This document shows, piece after piece, positions 44,445 through 44,603 of a stretch of 44,603 bases of DNA. Every line of letters begins with the position of its first letter. Within the stretch, counting starts at the first letter, position 1. Source of the stretch: Spirochaetaceae bacterium (GTDB lineage: Bacteria; Spirochaetota; Spirochaetia; SZUA-6; DRHE01); assembly GCA_020353535.1 (NCBI GenBank), contig CP070696.1, positions 1,075,848-1,120,450 on the forward strand. Direction: 5' to 3'. The notes beneath the pieces were generated by a model. That model was not told where the DNA came from and searched no databases. It worked only from the letters and a program-made list of their open reading frames with translations. The position numbers and the translations under genes were made by a program.

Positions 44445-44603
44445 ATGCGTGTCTGCGGCATCGATGAGGCGGGTCGGGGACCCATCGCCGGGCCCGTGAC
44501 CGCCGCGGCGGTCATTCTACCGGCGCGAAATTCCGCTCACCCGTTCGATACCCTGTATCCCGCCCTGGGGGACTCCAAGGCCCTTACCCCTGCTGAGCGC
44601 ACC
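44445..44603 (+). CDS. rnhB: Ribonuclease HII, N-terminal part (runs off the window)
   Basis: The first 53 codons: [22 protein letters not shown] with the catalytic D-E pair, then [12 protein letters not shown]. Removes RNA from RNA-DNA hybrids, including single ribonucleotides. The gene is cut by the window end. Confidence 0.93.
   Translation, partial: MRVCGIDEAGRGPIAGPVTAAAVILPARNSAHPFDTLYPALGDSKALTPAERT

Noticed and set aside
1..44603. CRISPR array
   Set aside because: No regularly spaced direct repeats were seen anywhere.

Overview
The window looks like a chromosome segment of a flagellated spirochaete (Spirochaetales/Spirochaetaceae type). It carries a FlaB-type flagellin, a DUF5312-like protein of a kind I know from spirochaetes, and a housekeeping run ffh-rpsP-khpA-rimM-trmD-rplS followed by FliK/FlhB-like, HD-GYP and YraN genes. 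The assignment rests on gene content and order; no rRNA is present to confirm it.

Region 1 (about 1-17,140) is an accessory region with long gene-free gaps, broken genes and transposases. Its core is a leftward seven-gene run (8852 to 2395): SIS-domain sugar isomerase, GntR/FCD regulator, sugar-binding protein, two MalF/MalG-type permeases, acetamidase/formamidase-like enzyme, second SIS isomerase. A consensus sigma-70 promoter lies in front of it. On the other strand are a third SIS paralog, a URO-D-family protein and a second acetamidase/formamidase. A NagA-like deacetylase pseudogene converges on the left end. The set suggests uptake and processing of an amidated or amino sugar. An interrupted IS110-type transposase and an intact IS1182-type element with 28-bp perfect inverted repeats lie on the right. 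The island ends 78 bp from the 3' end of tRNA-Thr(UGU), a typical island boundary.

Region 2 (17,145-31,900) is core genome: tRNA-Thr; a coupled adh-aroH-glgA-map operon; SPFH-like protein plus HIT hydrolase; DUF5312-like protein and thiamine pyrophosphokinase; flaB; CCA-adding enzyme; rnc-acpP-rpmF-coaD; a lipoprotein, a HEAT-repeat protein and a PadR regulator. The flaB leader folds into two tandem hairpins, each with GGA in a six-base loop, the second loop holding the Shine-Dalgarno sequence. This is the arrangement expected for CsrA control of flagellin.

Region 3 (31,960-44,603) is a long leftward housekeeping run: smc, a membrane protein, a TPR lipoprotein, ffh and the ribosome-maturation genes, then flagellar-export-related small genes, HD-GYP, yraN, a short FlgM-like ORF and a CxxC protein. 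The SMC protein is only 934 residues and shows no recognisable hinge domain. Divergent to it are an unknown gene and the start of rnhB. Several promoters here (coaD, padR, ffh, the 30-kb lipoprotein) are near consensus but sit so close to the start codon that transcripts should be leaderless or nearly so.
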